From assembly GCF_018129085.1 (NCBI RefSeq), contig NZ_JAAGBB010000006.1, positions 124,001 to 188,000 of the forward strand: a stretch of DNA of 64,000 bases, given 5' to 3'. Within the stretch, counting starts at the first letter, position 1. The number at the start of each line of letters is the position of its first letter. The translations under genes were made by a program, and so were the position numbers. This document shows positions 9,032-17,013 of the stretch, in pieces. The DNA is from Plastoroseomonas hellenica (GTDB taxonomy: Bacteria > Pseudomonadota > Alphaproteobacteria > Acetobacterales > Acetobacteraceae). Below the pieces are notes generated by a model, which saw only the letters and a list, made by a program, of their open reading frames with translations, did no database searches and was not told the DNA's origin.

Positions 9032-9088
9032 GAGCAGATTCACGTCTTCTTCACGTCTTCGGGCGGTTTCTCCCATGGCGATCTGCTC
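9032..9088 (-). repeat. Family A palindromic element (divergent copy)
   Basis: It begins GAGCAGAT-TCACG and ends GATCTGCTC, with the same outer 8-bp arms as the copies at 41199 and 60965, but the interior has diverged. Confidence 0.6.
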
Positions 9089-9206
9089 CCGCCGCCAGGT
9101 CTGGAGCATGATGCACTCGCTGACGCTCAGCTCATGCTCCAGCACGTCGCTTGATGCGACTTACGCTTTTTACGCTTTTCGGCGATTTCGCCTCAAGCGA
9201 TCCGCC

Positions 9207-9557
9207 CTAGCGGCAAGCGGTGACCATGATCTCCACCAGGTGGCGTGCGTCGGCCATGTTGGCCTGGACGCAGGCGCGGGCGGGGGCGCCGCCCTCCGGC
9301 AGCCACTCGATCCACAGCTTGTTCATCGCGTCGCGGTCGCGGATGTCCTTCAGCCAGATCTGGGCGGTCAGCAGCCGGGTATTGTCGGTGCCGTGGCCTT
9401 CCAGCGCGGCGTCGATCTTCGCCAGCACCTGGCGGGTCTGGCCGGTGATGTCCTGCGAGAGATCGTCGGCGGTCATGCCGGCGAGGAAGACGAAGTTGTG
9501 GTACTCGACCGCGCTCGAGAGAATCTTGTTCGAGCCGTGGCGGTTGATCTTGCTCAT
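9207..9557 (-). CDS. RidA family protein (Rid/YjgF/UK114)
   Basis: The protein has 116 residues, with AGGAG about 9 nt before the ATG. The fold pattern is clear: VFLAGMTADD, ITGQTRQVLAKIDAALEGHG, LLTAQIWLKDIRD and PARACVQANMADARHLVEI. The Arg of PARACV matches the active-site Arg of deaminase-active RidA proteins, which hydrolyse reactive enamine/imine intermediates from PLP enzymes. It may instead belong to a Rid subfamily with another substrate. It lies about 97 nt downstream of the Gfo/Idh-type oxidoreductase gene in the same direction and may be cotranscribed with it. Confidence 0.92.
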   Translation of the reverse strand: MSKINRHGSNKILSSAVEYHNFVFLAGMTADDLSQDITGQTRQVLAKIDAALEGHGTDNTRLLTAQIWLKDIRDRDAMNKLWIEWLPEGGAPARACVQANMADARHLVEIMVTACR

Positions 9558-9653
9558 CGGCGTTGCTCCTGGCCTTGGGAAGGACAGCGCTTTCCTAAAG
9601 CAGAACCGCGGGACCCGGAAGGTTCGGCGCGGGACGCCCGGTGCGAGGGCGTT

Positions 9654-10631
9654 TCAGGCCACCGCGTAGGTGCTGCCGGCTTCCGCGGCCAGGACCATCG
9701 TCTCATAGACGCTGGCACCATGGATCGCCTCGGCGACCGGCAGCGGATAGGCCGGGCCGCCGGCGACCGCGGCGGCGAAGGCCTTGAGCTCGGCATGCTC
9801 GATGTCGGTCTTCGGGAACTCGCGCACCCAGCCTTCGCCCTCGCGCGGGGTGAAGCCCAGGCGCTCATGCCCGTTCAGTTCGACCAGGCCCTTGTCGCCG
9901 AACAACGCGACGCGCCAGTAGCGCGGCGCCAGCGCGAGCGTCGCAAAGAGGCCGGTGGCGCCCGAGGCGAAGCGGAACAGGCCCGCGGTCGTGTCGTCGA
10001 GGCCGTTGTCCAGCACGCGCGCATGCGACTGCACGGTGACCTGGCTGATCGGGCCGGCCAGGTGGATGAACATGTCGATCATGTGGATGCCCATGCCGCC
10101 CATGCCGCCGAGCGGGCTTTCGCTGCGGTCGGCGCGCCACATGCCGGCGGTGTAGGCAGCGGCACCCGGGCCGCTGAACTGGCCCTCGACATGCAGCAAG
10201 GTGCCGAGGCTGCCATCGGCGAGCAGGCGCTGCATCTCCGCGACCGCGGGCAGAAAGCGGCGGTTGTGGCCGAGCGCCAGCACCACGCCGGCCTCCCGGC
10301 AGGCGGCGACGGCGGCTTCGGCGCTCGCCTTGCTCATCGTGAAGGGCTTTTCCACGAAGATCTGCTTGCCGGCGCGCGCGGCGGCGATGATCTGCTCGGC
10401 ATGGCTCTGGTGTGGGGTTGCCAGCACCACCGCCTTCACCGCGGGATCGGCGAGCACCGCTTCGTAGCTGTCCTCCAGCTTGATGCGGTTCTGCGCGGCC
10501 CAGTCGCGGGCGCGCTCCGGCCGGCCGGTGGCGCCGGAGACGAAGCGGATGCCCGCGTCGTTCTTGCCCTGCACGCTGGCGACCAGTGTCTGGCCCCACC
10601 GGCCCATTCCGATGATGGCGGCGTCGAGCAT
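9654..10631 (-). CDS. Gfo/Idh/MocA family NAD(P)-dependent oxidoreductase
   Basis: The product has 325 residues. The ATG at 10631 is chosen because GAAGGA lies about 7 nt upstream; an in-frame ATG five codons earlier has no ribosome site. The N-terminal Rossmann motif is AAIIGMGRWGQTLVASVQGK. Characteristic family blocks follow: VVLATPHQSHAEQIIAAARA and KQIFVEKPFTMSKASAEAAV, with the catalytic Lys in EKP. A C-terminal sheet domain contains GGMGGMGIHMIDMFIHLAG, with the expected His/Asp. The family acts on sugars, inositols and related polyols. Substrate and partners cannot be set from context; RidA lies immediately downstream. Confidence 0.9.
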   Translation of the reverse strand: MLDAAIIGMGRWGQTLVASVQGKNDAGIRFVSGATGRPERARDWAAQNRIKLEDSYEAVLADPAVKAVVLATPHQSHAEQIIAAARAGKQIFVEKPFTMSKASAEAAVAACREAGVVLALGHNRRFLPAVAEMQRLLADGSLGTLLHVEGQFSGPGAAAYTAGMWRADRSESPLGGMGGMGIHMIDMFIHLAGPISQVTVQSHARVLDNGLDDTTAGLFRFASGATGLFATLALAPRYWRVALFGDKGLVELNGHERLGFTPREGEGWVREFPKTDIEHAELKAFAAAVAGGPAYPLPVAEAIHGASVYETMVLAAEAGSTYAVA

Positions 10632-10671
10632 CGTGTCGTCCTTCATGTAAGCGGGCACGTAAACGGGTCGG

Positions 10672-10821
10672 TCGCTTGACCGGCCCGAGGCCGCGAATGC
10701 GGCCCGCCGGTCGCGCTGCAAAGCGCGCCTTACGGCACGACCGGGCGGAAGCCAAGGGGCGCGGATGCGCCCCGCGTCACGCCGAAGGCGTACCTCAGGC
10801 ACGACGTGTTTGAGGGCAAAA
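10672..10821. repeat. Family B mosaic palindromic element
   Basis: This intergenic stretch contains GAAGCCAAGG, GCGCGGATGCGCC and a terminal GTTTGAGGGC, plus several nested inverted repeats such as GCGCTGCAAAGCGC. The same modules recur at 15231-15357. It lies between the MFS stop (10822) and the oxidoreductase start (10631). Confidence 0.55.
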
Positions 10822-12054
10822 TTAGCTCTTTTCCAGTGCTGCCGCCATGCGCGGCAGCCGCATCATGCCCCAGGCGAAGACCAGCACCGAGAGCGCCGCC
10901 GCCGCCAAGGTCGGTCCGCGCAGGCCGAAGAGCTCGCCGCTCGCACCCAGGCAGAGTGCGCCGGCGGCCGGGCAGGCGCGGGTGATGAGGCCCCAGAGGC
11001 TCAGCACCCGGCCGCGCATCGCGGGATCGGCGGCGCTCTGCGCCAGGGTCTGCACGGAGATGCCGTGCACGCTTGCTGCCGCGCCAATCGCCGCGCCCGC
11101 GATGAGGCCGAGCGGGAACCAACCGGTCGCCACGAAAGCCGCCGTCGCGATCGCCTGCGCCGCCACCGCGATGATCGCGATGCGCGTCGCGCCCTCCAGC
11201 CTGCCGCGCGACGTGACCAGCACGCCCGCAACCAGGGCGCCGACGCCGAAGCTGGCGGTGAGCAGCGCCAGCGCTTCGGCGCCGCGGCCGAAGACATGGT
11301 CGACGAAGGGCGGCATGATCTCCTGCACGCCACGCAGCAGGATCGCGGAGATGGCCGCGAAGGCGAGCAGCGGACCCAGCCCGGGATGCCGTGCCGCATA
11401 GCGCACACCGTCGATCATCTCGCCGAAGAGGCTGGCGGTGGCAGGGTGGCCGCGGCGCTGCGCCGGATCGATGCGCAGCATCGGCATGGTCAGGGTGGCG
11501 ATCCAGTAGGCGATCGCGTTGCAGTAGATCGCGACGCCGGGGCCGGCCCAGGCGATCAGCGGGCCGGCGAGCGCCGGGCCGGTGAAGCGTGCGACGTTGA
11601 AGCAGAGCGAGTTGAGCCCGACCGCCGCCGGCAGGTCGGCGCGCGGCACGATGCCTGGCATCAGCGTCTGCCGCGCCGGCTGGGCGAAGCTCTGCGCCGT
11701 GCCGGAGCAGAATTCCAGCAGCAGCAGCAGGCCAATGGTCATCTGTCCCGTGACCACCAGCGTGCCGGTGATGAGCACGACGGTGCCGATCGCCGCCTGG
11801 GTGATCATGGCCAGCCGCACCCGGTCCACCCGGTCGGCGATGGCGCCCGCGATCGGGCTCACAATCACCGCCGGTGCCAGATCGCTGAAGGCGACCATGC
11901 CGACCCAGAACGCGCTGCCCGTCAGCTCCCAGGCGAACCAGGACACCGCGATGCGATGCATCCAGAGCCCGGTCCAGGCGGTGAGGGAGGCACCGAAGAA
12001 GATGCGCGCGTCACGATGCGACAGCGCGCGGCTGAGCGTGGAAAGCGAGGCCAC
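10822..12054 (-). CDS. MFS transporter (MFS_3/enterobactin-exporter-like)
   Basis: The 410-residue protein has about 12 hydrophobic segments. The MFS loop 2-3 motif is seen as GAIADRVDRVRLAMITQA, and the first helix region contains FFGASLTAWTGLWMHRIAVS. The order and length fit the MFS_3 family of drug or siderophore exporters. It has no obvious partner genes: a family B repeat lies on one side and a small lipoprotein on the other. Direction of transport and substrate are unknown. The C terminus contains several Arg residues and ends in AALEKS. Confidence 0.87.
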   Translation of the reverse strand: MASLSTLSRALSHRDARIFFGASLTAWTGLWMHRIAVSWFAWELTGSAFWVGMVAFSDLAPAVIVSPIAGAIADRVDRVRLAMITQAAIGTVVLITGTLVVTGQMTIGLLLLLEFCSGTAQSFAQPARQTLMPGIVPRADLPAAVGLNSLCFNVARFTGPALAGPLIAWAGPGVAIYCNAIAYWIATLTMPMLRIDPAQRRGHPATASLFGEMIDGVRYAARHPGLGPLLAFAAISAILLRGVQEIMPPFVDHVFGRGAEALALLTASFGVGALVAGVLVTSRGRLEGATRIAIIAVAAQAIATAAFVATGWFPLGLIAGAAIGAAASVHGISVQTLAQSAADPAMRGRVLSLWGLITRACPAAGALCLGASGELFGLRGPTLAAAALSVLVFAWGMMRLPRMAAALEKS

Positions 12055-12078
12055 GGCGCGAGGCGCCGCGGCCCGCTA

Positions 12079-12125
12079 GAGCAGATCCCGTTCAGATGGC
12101 TCCATCTGAACGGGTGAAGATGCTC
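12079..12125. repeat. Family A-like element with a perfect 13-bp stem
   Basis: It starts GAGCAGAT, then has 13-bp perfect arms (12087-12099 and 12102-12114) separated by only 2 nt, then TGA and a degenerate GATGCTC end. The architecture (GAGCAGAT, stem, TGA, GCTC) matches the family A elements. It may also act as a transcription barrier between the MFS and lipoprotein genes. Confidence 0.6.
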
Positions 12126-12169
12126 GTCGAAATAAAGGGCTAGGCCGGCCGAAGCGGAGCAAGGCCGGT

Positions 12170-12526
12170 CTAGCGCGCGCGCCGAGGCGACGGGGCCTGG
12201 TCGCCGGGCGTCGGGCTTGGCCCGACGCGGGAGGCCTGCACGCATTCCCTGGCCAGTCGGTCGCGTTCGACCTGCTGCCCATAGGTGTCGGTCTGCGCAC
12301 GCAGCGACGAAGGGGTGGAGCCCTGGGTGCCCAGGCGGTTCTCGCCTTCGTCGATGCGCATCTGCTGGCCGCGGTCCCGGAACAGCACCACGCGTTCGGC
12401 CTGACGCCGGCAGGCGGCCTCGATCGTCGGCGCGTCATTGGAGGTCGTCGCCGTGGGCGGCGGCGCCGGCGGGTCCGAGAAGGAACAGGCGGCAAGCAGC
12501 AGCAGGGGCAGGGCGACTCGGTACAT
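12170..12526 (-). CDS. Small putative lipoprotein
   Basis: The protein has 118 residues. It opens with a hydrophobic signal (MYRVALPLLLLAACSFSDPP) whose LAAC is a lipobox with the modified Cys at residue 14. A Pro/Thr linker and a polar helical domain follow, with two further cysteines (EAACRRQAERV and ARECVQAS) that could form a disulfide. No known domain was recognised. Its start lies just downstream of the stop of the next reverse gene (12528), with almost no gap, so it is probably the third gene of a small operon with the next two entries. Confidence 0.7.
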   Translation of the reverse strand: MYRVALPLLLLAACSFSDPPAPPPTATTSNDAPTIEAACRRQAERVVLFRDRGQQMRIDEGENRLGTQGSTPSSLRAQTDTYGQQVERDRLARECVQASRVGPSPTPGDQAPSPRRAR

Positions 12527-12527
12527 C

Positions 12528-13022
12528 TCAGGCCTCGGCGGGAATTGACCGCGATATTAGCCCCTGAAGACGTTCCGCGTCGAACCGCGCGGCGGCATCA
12601 AGTGGAATTGCGGCGGCGGCGGCGATCAGCGCCGGGTGGAATTCGGCGCCTTCAGGACCGATCCGATAAAGGCCGGCGAGCGCCGGCGCGCGGGCCAGCA
12701 GTTCGACCAGGGCCAGCAGCCTGAGGCAGAGCGCGAGGCCGGGCAGGGTCGCGAGCCCGGCACGGGCATCGATCGCCTCCGCCCAGGCGGCGGCATCGCG
12801 GTCGGCGATGGCCAGCGTGGTGGCTTCGCCGTCCCTGCCCTCGAAGCGGAGCAGCCGGGGCGGGCCCCAGAGCTCGGCCGCGGCCGCTTCCCGCGCCATG
12901 TCCCAGGCGGCCAGGAGGTCCCGGGGCCGCACCGCGGGCAGGGCGGGCGGCGGCAGGGCGACGGCGTAGGTGAGCACCCCGTCCGGGGTGCGGGCGATGC
13001 GGATCGGCGAGGCTGAGGTCAC
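12528..13022 (-). CDS. Hypothetical protein, translationally coupled
   Basis: The protein has 164 residues. A GTG start at 13022 is inferred because it overlaps the stop of the upstream gene as GTGA; the frame stays open further upstream but runs antisense-like through that gene. The sequence is Ala/Leu/Arg-rich without signal peptide or membrane helix. A central block reads LLRFEGRDGEATTLAIAD, followed by a helical leucine-rich region. No family was recognised. Coupling to the adjacent lipoprotein genes suggests a shared role in envelope biology, which is inference only. Confidence 0.6.
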   Translation of the reverse strand: MTSASPIRIARTPDGVLTYAVALPPPALPAVRPRDLLAAWDMAREAAAAELWGPPRLLRFEGRDGEATTLAIADRDAAAWAEAIDARAGLATLPGLALCLRLLALVELLARAPALAGLYRIGPEGAEFHPALIAAAAAIPLDAAARFDAERLQGLISRSIPAEA

Positions 13023-13672
13023 GGCGCCGGAGATGGGGTGCCCGGCGGCGCGGCGCCAGACGCCGTGCGGTCCATGGCTTCGAAGATGGCGCGGAGATGA
13101 CCGGCCGGCAGGCCGGTCTCGATGAAGGCGGCATTGCCCTCGATCCGCAGCCGCAGACCCCGGCCGGCTTCCGCCAGGGAGCGCAGGCCGGCCTCCGGCA
13201 GATCGAGCAGCAGCGTTTCCTGATAGAGGCAGGTGCCGGCGCCGGCCCGGCAATCGGTGCTGCGGCCGAGGCGGCGCATGGCGATCGGTGGCATGTCACG
13301 GCCCGTCGCCCGGGAGAAGTCGCGCCAGGCGCGCGGCACGGCGATGCTGACCAGCACCTGATAAGTCGCAGCCCCCGACCCGCCCGGGCGGGAGGCGCCG
13401 AGGCTCGCGTCGATCACGGGCGGATTGGACGGCGAGCCGCTGCGGAGCCGCGGTGAGACCGTATAGAGCACAGCACCCGAAGCCGGGTCGGCCTGGACAT
13501 TGACGGTGGCCGGGCGGGCCGCGGCGGCGCCCCGCGGCAGGGCGCGGGCATCGAGCGCGGCGTCCGGGGACAAGGCGGCGATGTCCGCGGCACCCGGCGG
13601 CGCCGGCGGGGCGCAGGCGGCCAGGGCCAGGCAGAGGAAGCCGGCGGCCTGGCTGGGGAAGGGAATTGGCAT
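13019..13672 (-). CDS. Putative lipoprotein, hypothetical
   Basis: The protein has 217 residues and begins with a lipoprotein signal (MPIPFPSQAAGFLCLALAAC, lipobox Cys at 20). The mature region is Ala/Pro-rich to about residue 60, then forms a predicted beta-rich domain with VNVQADPASGAVLYTVSPRL, TYQVLVSIAVPRAWRDFSRA and LYQETLLLDLPEAGLRSLAE. Two cysteines flank an Arg/Gly loop (DCRAGAGTC). No known family was recognised. It is the first gene of the three-gene reverse run 13672-12170, with a GTGA overlap to the next gene. Confidence 0.68.
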   Translation of the reverse strand: MPIPFPSQAAGFLCLALAACAPPAPPGAADIAALSPDAALDARALPRGAAAARPATVNVQADPASGAVLYTVSPRLRSGSPSNPPVIDASLGASRPGGSGAATYQVLVSIAVPRAWRDFSRATGRDMPPIAMRRLGRSTDCRAGAGTCLYQETLLLDLPEAGLRSLAEAGRGLRLRIEGNAAFIETGLPAGHLRAIFEAMDRTASGAAPPGTPSPAP

Positions 13673-13816
13673 GGCCGGTCCTTTGCGCGCCCGCCCGGCA
13701 CGGGTGCGCCGATAAGGATATCAGGCCGGGGCGGCCCGGCAATTGCGATCGATTCTCAGATCCCATGTGAACGGGTGCTGGGCGTGGTGGCCTCCGTCGA
13801 TACGCTACAGAGAGAT

Positions 13817-13831
13817 TTGATTCAAAATCAA
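13817..13831. promoter_or_regulatory. AT-rich palindrome upstream of the amidase gene
   Basis: TTGATT-CAA-AATCAA is a perfect 6-bp-arm palindrome inside an unusually AT-rich stretch (about 13810-13870) of a very GC-rich region. It is a candidate promoter/operator for the amidase; clear -35/-10 hexamers could not be fixed. Confidence 0.4.
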
Positions 13832-13866
13832 TCTATTGAACGAAAATATCAAAGTTCCAGTAAAGC

Positions 13867-13944
13867 ATGAGAATCGAATGGGGCATCCTCGCCGTGCGAT
13901 CCACCGTTGACGTCGTGTCTGAGAAGCGCAGGCTTTGCTTATGA
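13867..13944 (+). CDS. Possible 25-residue upstream ORF coupled to the amidase
   Basis: ATG at 13867 opens a 25-codon frame (begins MRIEWGILAV, ends RRLCL) whose TGA overlaps the amidase ATG as ATGA (13941-13944). No strong ribosome site is visible. It could be a leader peptide that couples translation, or chance. Confidence 0.25.
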   Translation: MRIEWGILAVRSTVDVVSEKRRLCL

Positions 13945-15224
13945 CAAGCCCGACATCGCTCTCCGTCGCCGAAGCCGTTCGCCGTGTTCGCGCAGGCACC
14001 CTGACCGCCACGGCGCTCGCCGAGGCCTATCTCGACCGGATCGCCGCGGACGAGCCGCGCATTCGGGCCTTCGCCTGGCTCGATCCCGCCCTGGTGCGGC
14101 GGCAGGCGACCGCGATCGACGCTGGCACCAAGCTCGGCGCGCTTGCCGGTATTCCCTTTGCAATCAAGGATGTGATCGACACGGCTGATCAGCCATCTCA
14201 GTATGGGTCACCGATCTGGGCAGGCTGGCGGCCGCGCTCTGACGCCGCTGCCGTCGCCGCCGCGCGGAAGGCCGGCGCGGTCATCATCGGCAAGACGGTG
14301 ACCACCGAATTCGCGACCCGCCACCCGGGGCCGACCGCGAACCCGCACAACACGGCGCATACGCCGGGCGGCTCTTCCTCCGGCTCGGCGGCCGGCGTCG
14401 CCGCGGGCTTCTTCCCGCTTGCCTTCGGCACCCAGACCTCGGGCAGCATCATCCGCCCCGCCGCCTTCTGCGGCGTCACCGGCTTCAAGCCGAGCTACGG
14501 CACCCTTCATCGGGCGGGGATGAAGGTGATGAGCGAGAGCCTGGACACCATCGGTGTCATGGCCCGCGATGTCGCGGACTGCGCCCTGGCCATGGCGGCC
14601 CTCACCGGGCTCGACCACGGCGACCCGACGGCGAAGCCTGGCCGCGCCCCGCGCTTGGCCCTGATCCTGGAACCCGCCGCGGCAGATGCCGCGCCCGAGA
14701 CCCTGGCGCTGATCGACCGCGCGGCCAATTCCTGCCGCCGGGCCGGCGCCGTGGTGGAGGCGGTGCGCCTGCCCGAGGTCGTCCTCGCCGGCTACGCCGC
14801 GCATCCGGCTGTCATGAACGGGGAGAGCGCCGAGGCGCTCGGCTGGGAACTCGCACATGCCCGGGCGCAGATCTCGCCCACCTTGCGGGACCGCATGGAT
14901 GAAGGGCGGGCGCAGCCTGCCGCCGCCCTGATAGCCGGCCGGCGGGCCTTCGCCGCCGCCCGCGCCGCCTTCCCGGCGGCGATCGAAGGCTATGACGCGG
15001 TGCTGACTGCCAGCGCCCCCGGTGAGGCACCGGAAGGCCTGGGCTGGACCGGCGACCCCGCCTTCAACTGGCTCTGGACGCTGCTGCACGGCCCCTGCGT
15101 CACGGTGCCTGCCGGCACCGGTCCGAAGCGCCTGCCGCTCGGCCTGCAGATCGTGGGGCGCATCGGCGAGGACCGGGAGACACTCGCCTGGGCCGAATGG
15201 GTGCGCCAGGCGGTCGCCGGGTAA
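13941..15224 (+). CDS. Amidase signature family hydrolase
   Basis: The product has 427 residues. The ATG at 13941 is used, with GCAGG 8 nt upstream, although a TTG two codons earlier is possible. The amidase-signature catalytic triad can be placed: Lys in GIPFAIKDVIDTAD, the cis-Ser in the HTPGGSSSGSAAGVAAGF loop, and the nucleophile Ser in GTQTSGSIIRPAAFCGVTGF. The family hydrolyses carboxamides or related amides in the cytoplasm. It is not GatA, because no gatB or gatC lies nearby and the length is shorter. It has its own AT-rich upstream region and is followed by a family B repeat, so it is likely monocistronic. Confidence 0.92.
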   Translation: MTSPTSLSVAEAVRRVRAGTLTATALAEAYLDRIAADEPRIRAFAWLDPALVRRQATAIDAGTKLGALAGIPFAIKDVIDTADQPSQYGSPIWAGWRPRSDAAAVAAARKAGAVIIGKTVTTEFATRHPGPTANPHNTAHTPGGSSSGSAAGVAAGFFPLAFGTQTSGSIIRPAAFCGVTGFKPSYGTLHRAGMKVMSESLDTIGVMARDVADCALAMAALTGLDHGDPTAKPGRAPRLALILEPAAADAAPETLALIDRAANSCRRAGAVVEAVRLPEVVLAGYAAHPAVMNGESAEALGWELAHARAQISPTLRDRMDEGRAQPAAALIAGRRAFAAARAAFPAAIEGYDAVLTASAPGEAPEGLGWTGDPAFNWLWTLLHGPCVTVPAGTGPKRLPLGLQIVGRIGEDRETLAWAEWVRQAVAG

Positions 15225-15230
15225 GAATCA

Positions 15231-15357
15231 ACGGCACGAGCACTTGCTCGTGCCGAGCGCCCGAATGGGCGCCGCCGGTCGTCCGGCGAAGCCAAGGCCG
15301 GCGGATGCCGGCCGCCCGGCGTTTGAGGGGGCATTGATCAACGATCAATGCCGCTAG
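15231..15357. repeat. Family B mosaic palindromic element downstream of the amidase
   Basis: It starts ATCAACGGCACG 6 nt after the amidase stop, includes the hairpin GGCACGAGCA/TGCTCGTGCC, the module GAAGCCAAGG-CCGGCGGATGCCGGCC, then GCGTTTGAGGG and the inverted repeat CATTGATC/GATCAATG. It shares ends with the element at 55502-55561. Confidence 0.6.
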
Positions 15358-15360
15358 GTA

Positions 15361-17013
15361 TCAGCCGCGCGCCGGGAAGATCCCCGGGGCGCCGGCCAGT
15401 GCCTCCGCCGTGTCGAAGTCACGCAGCACAGCGTCGTCCGGCATCTCGATCTCGGCGACCCGGTCGGCATGCTTGCCGGCCAGATGGCGGGCGCCGACAT
15501 CGCCGGTGATCGCCAGCATCGCCGGCAGGAATTCCCGACCCCAGACCATCGGATTGCCCTGTTTGCCTCGGTAGGTCGGCATCACGATCGCCCTGCCTTC
15601 CTCGGGATCGAACCCCGCCAGCAGCCGGTCGAGCATGGCGGTGCTCACCAGCGGCATGTCGCCGAGGCAGATCATCACCCCCTCCGCATCCGCCGGCAGC
15701 GCCGCCAGCCCGGCCTTGAGGCTGGCGGAGAGGCCCTCGGCATAGTCCTCGGCGTGCACGAACCATACCGGCCGGCCGGCGAGCGCGTCCTGGACTGCGT
15801 CCCGCTCATGCCCGGTGACGACGATCACGGGATGCGCCTGGCTCTCCAGCACCTGCTCGACGACGCGCACGACCATGGGGCGGCCGGTGGCGTCGTTGAC
15901 CAGGAGCTTGTTGAGCGGGGCCATGCGGCGGGAGCGGCCGGCGGCCAGCACCAGCGCCGCGATCTTGCGCGGCCGGCGTGGGGCGCGGCCGGCGGGGGCC
16001 GCCTTGGGCGCCTCGCCCCTCGGCAAGGGGCGGACCTCGATCTCCTTCAGGAGGCCGCCGACCCCCATGCCCATGACATCGCGCGCGGTGACCACGAGCC
16101 CGGCGAAGAGGCGCTGCAGCACCCAGTCGAAGCCGTTCAGCTTCGGGCTGCGGGCGCAGCCGGGCAGCACCATCGCCGGCACCTCGCCCACGCGGCCGAG
16201 GCAGATCAGGTTGCCGGGATCGACCGGCATGCCGAAATGCTCGATCACGCCGCCGGCACGCACGATCGCCGCTGGCCCGACATCGCGCCGATCGACCACC
16301 GCGGAAGCGCCGGCGATCAGCAGCATCTCGGCGCCGTCCTTCAGCAGCGCGCGCAACGCCGCCGCCGTCGCCCCTTCCTCATGCGCGGCGCGGCGGACGG
16401 GCAGCAGGCTGCCATGCAGCGCCTCCACCCGGACGCGCGTCGCCTCGACGGTGCCCTCCATCACGCTTTCCTTGATGCCGGGCAGCTCGGTCAGGATCAG
16501 CCCGACCTTCAGCGGGCGGAACGGGTGCACGGCCACAGGTGGGCGACCGCTGCGCGCCATGCTCTCGGCTAGATGCAGCACCGCACCGGGAGCAGCGAAG
16601 GGGATCACCTTGATCGTCGCGACCATTTCCTTCGCCGTGACGATGGTGTGGTTCGGCAGCGTGGCGACGGTCAGGCTTTCGTCGATGCCGTTGATCCGGT
16701 CGATACGCATGGTGTCGAGCACCAGTAGCCCGGCGGACTCCGCGGTCAGGTTCACGCGTCCGGTCGCGGCGCGGGTGCGAGCCAGCAGGTTGCCGCGCAG
16801 CGCCTCGGCCAGCCGATCGGCGGCCTCGTCCTCCGGCACGTCGCCGCGCTCCAGCCGCGCAGTGATGATGCTGTGGTGGCCCTCGGCGGCGAGCGCCGCG
16901 ATGGCATCGCCGTCGAGCACCGAGCCCTTCTTGATCACCCGGCCCTTCAGCCGGACGGTATGCGCCAGGATCGCGCCATCCGCTTCGGCGAGCGGGGTGG
17001 GGCCGAAGATCAC
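15361..17013 (-). CDS. Fused molybdopterin-binding (MoeA/MogA-like) and MocA-like cytidylyltransferase protein
   Basis: The protein has 550 residues in two parts. Residues 1 to about 330 form a molybdopterin-binding region with PFAAPGAVLHLAESMARSG, LPGIKESVMEGTVEATRVRV and LLIAGASAVVDRRDVGPAAI. From about residue 347 a nucleotidyltransferase domain begins (IAALVLAAGRSRRMAPLNKL), with GVMICLGDMPLVS as the metal/nucleotide site and QGNPMVWGREFLP near the end. MocA-type domains transfer CMP to molybdopterin for molybdenum hydroxylases. It overlaps the preceding XdhC-like gene by 4 nt and is the last gene of the operon, which fits a role in loading the cofactor of a CO-dehydrogenase or xanthine-oxidase-type enzyme. 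Confidence 0.9.
   Translation of the reverse strand: MIFGPTPLAEADGAILAHTVRLKGRVIKKGSVLDGDAIAALAAEGHHSIITARLERGDVPEDEAADRLAEALRGNLLARTRAATGRVNLTAESAGLLVLDTMRIDRINGIDESLTVATLPNHTIVTAKEMVATIKVIPFAAPGAVLHLAESMARSGRPPVAVHPFRPLKVGLILTELPGIKESVMEGTVEATRVRVEALHGSLLPVRRAAHEEGATAAALRALLKDGAEMLLIAGASAVVDRRDVGPAAIVRAGGVIEHFGMPVDPGNLICLGRVGEVPAMVLPGCARSPKLNGFDWVLQRLFAGLVVTARDVMGMGVGGLLKEIEVRPLPRGEAPKAAPAGRAPRRPRKIAALVLAAGRSRRMAPLNKLLVNDATGRPMVVRVVEQVLESQAHPVIVVTGHERDAVQDALAGRPVWFVHAEDYAEGLSASLKAGLAALPADAEGVMICLGDMPLVSTAMLDRLLAGFDPEEGRAIVMPTYRGKQGNPMVWGREFLPAMLAITGDVGARHLAGKHADRVAEIEMPDDAVLRDFDTAEALAGAPGIFPARG

Larger units (their letters stand above)
8699..9206. other. 508-bp gene-free region with several palindromes
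   Basis: No convincing gene is seen. The stretch holds an 8-bp-arm palindrome at 8718-8734 near the CHAP start, a GTTAC/GTAAC inverted repeat at 8823-8837, a terminator-like hairpin at 8974-9000, a family A palindromic element at 9032-9088, an imperfect CTGGAGCATGA/TCATGCTCCAG repeat around 9104-9145, and a sequence ending in CGCCTCAAGCG (about 9148-9196), the reverse of the family B terminus. Short open frames here look like composition effects. Confidence 0.6.

Noticed and set aside
8745-9145. Short open frames in the 8.7-9.2 kb region
   Set aside because: They overlap palindromic elements, lack ribosome sites and show no domain or codon pattern like neighbouring genes.
15225-15360. Insertion sequence or attachment site after the amidase gene
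   Set aside because: The stretch contains no transposase fragment or target duplication; it is a mosaic of short palindromic modules found elsewhere in the window.
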